DNA from: Loripinus fragilis
Lineage: Eukaryota; Mollusca; Bivalvia; Lucinida; Lucinidae
Assembly: GCA_964019695.1 (NCBI GenBank)
Contig: OZ026517.1
Span: 53,127,672-53,191,671 of the forward strand
Direction: 5' to 3'
Length of the DNA stretch: 64,000 bases
The position numbers were made by a program, and so were the translations under genes. Under the pieces are notes generated by a model. The model was not told the DNA's origin and made no database searches. It saw only the letters and a list, made by a program, of their open reading frames with translations. The first letter of the stretch is position 1; each line of letters opens with the position of its first letter. Shown piece after piece: positions 63,553 through 64,000 of the stretch.

Positions 63553-63767
63553 ATATTTGAGTCTACTCTCCACTCTGTATTTAGATAACTTCAACTATAG
63601 ACAAATTATCTAAATAAACGCTAATTTAAGAGAGGTTTGTAGTTTTGATTGATCAGTTTATCTTTGAGTCTAGTCTCCACTCTACATTGAGAGAAGTTGG
63701 ATAATAGACAAAATATTCTAAATAAACGCTAATGTAAGAGAGGTTTGTAATTTTGATTGATTCTATT
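63553..63767 (+). repeat. Tandem repeat, two units of about 110 bp
   Basis: Each unit carries TTTGAGTCTAGTCTCCACTC, then ATAGACAAAATATTCTAAAT, then ATAAACGCTAATGTAAGAGA and TTTTGATTGAT, with about 15% differences. Confidence 0.8.
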
Positions 63768-64000
63768 ACTTTGATATGAGAGTTTGCAGATTTTTTTTAC
63801 CAATGGTTCATAACAATATACATAATATCTACTTCATAATTCAAATATTGGACTGATTTTTTTAGATGTTTCCTGCTATAAAATTTTCATAATAGTCCTG
63901 TAAACAACGTTACCATGTAAAATCAGGGTAGAAAATTGTTAGCCAGTACAGCTAAATGCTAATAAGAATATTTATATATTAATTTCACTATAGTTGCAAG

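Noticed and set aside
63507..63560. Minus-strand exon ending at a GTAAAA donor
   Set aside because: A donor and a short open stretch are present, but the acceptor would lie in the 110-bp tandem repeat and the peptide is too short to judge.

Overview
The window is nuclear DNA of an animal, most likely a lophotrochozoan and plausibly a bivalve mollusc. The reasons are AT-rich spliced genes with very long introns, tRNA-derived SINEs, many MITEs and foldback elements, a Tc1-type transposon and a non-LTR retrotransposon. The phylum is inferred, not shown. There are no prokaryotic genes, rRNA genes, CRISPR arrays or intact tRNA genes.

The only complete host gene I can build is SIAE (sialate O-acetylesterase), on the minus strand from 53861 (ATG) to 14103 (stop). 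Its nine coding exons all have GT-AG borders and matching phases (1-0-1-2-1-0-2-0). They total 1620 nt and encode 539 residues, with a signal peptide, a GQSNM nucleophile motif and many N-glycosylation sequons. Introns make up 96% of the 39.8 kb and are filled with repeats.

Other host-gene evidence is partial. A plus-strand first coding exon with a signal peptide lies at 56422-56563. An unrecognised minus-strand internal exon lies at 55840-55974. A doubtful exon lies at 6585-6693.

Layout. 1-8.9 kb: SINEs, several MITEs, a broken Tc1 transposon (1676-3250), a minisatellite and a tetranucleotide array. 8.9-13.9 kb: a composite inverted-repeat element with possible transposase remnants. 14.1-53.9 kb: SIAE. 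Intron 8 holds a 5.8 kb palindromic element (14678-20495, TTA duplication) carrying a 188-bp satellite, an ATTCG-rich interleaved palindrome (22303-24394), SINEs and a (TA)n tract. Intron 7 holds a nearly intact non-LTR retrotransposon antisense to SIAE (about 32030-37111). Introns 1-6 hold MITEs, a second LINE fragment and microsatellites. 53.9-64 kb: two partial host exons, a 4 kb palindrome built from the same satellite as the 5.8 kb element, and two tandem repeats near the right edge.

Most notable are the satellite-bearing palindromic elements, one with a paralogous empty site inside the window; MITE-like ends lying only 10-20 nt upstream of four of the eight SIAE 3' splice sites; and a retrotransposon whose three frameshifts all fall in five-T runs and whose ORF1 and ORF2 share a frame separated by stop codons.
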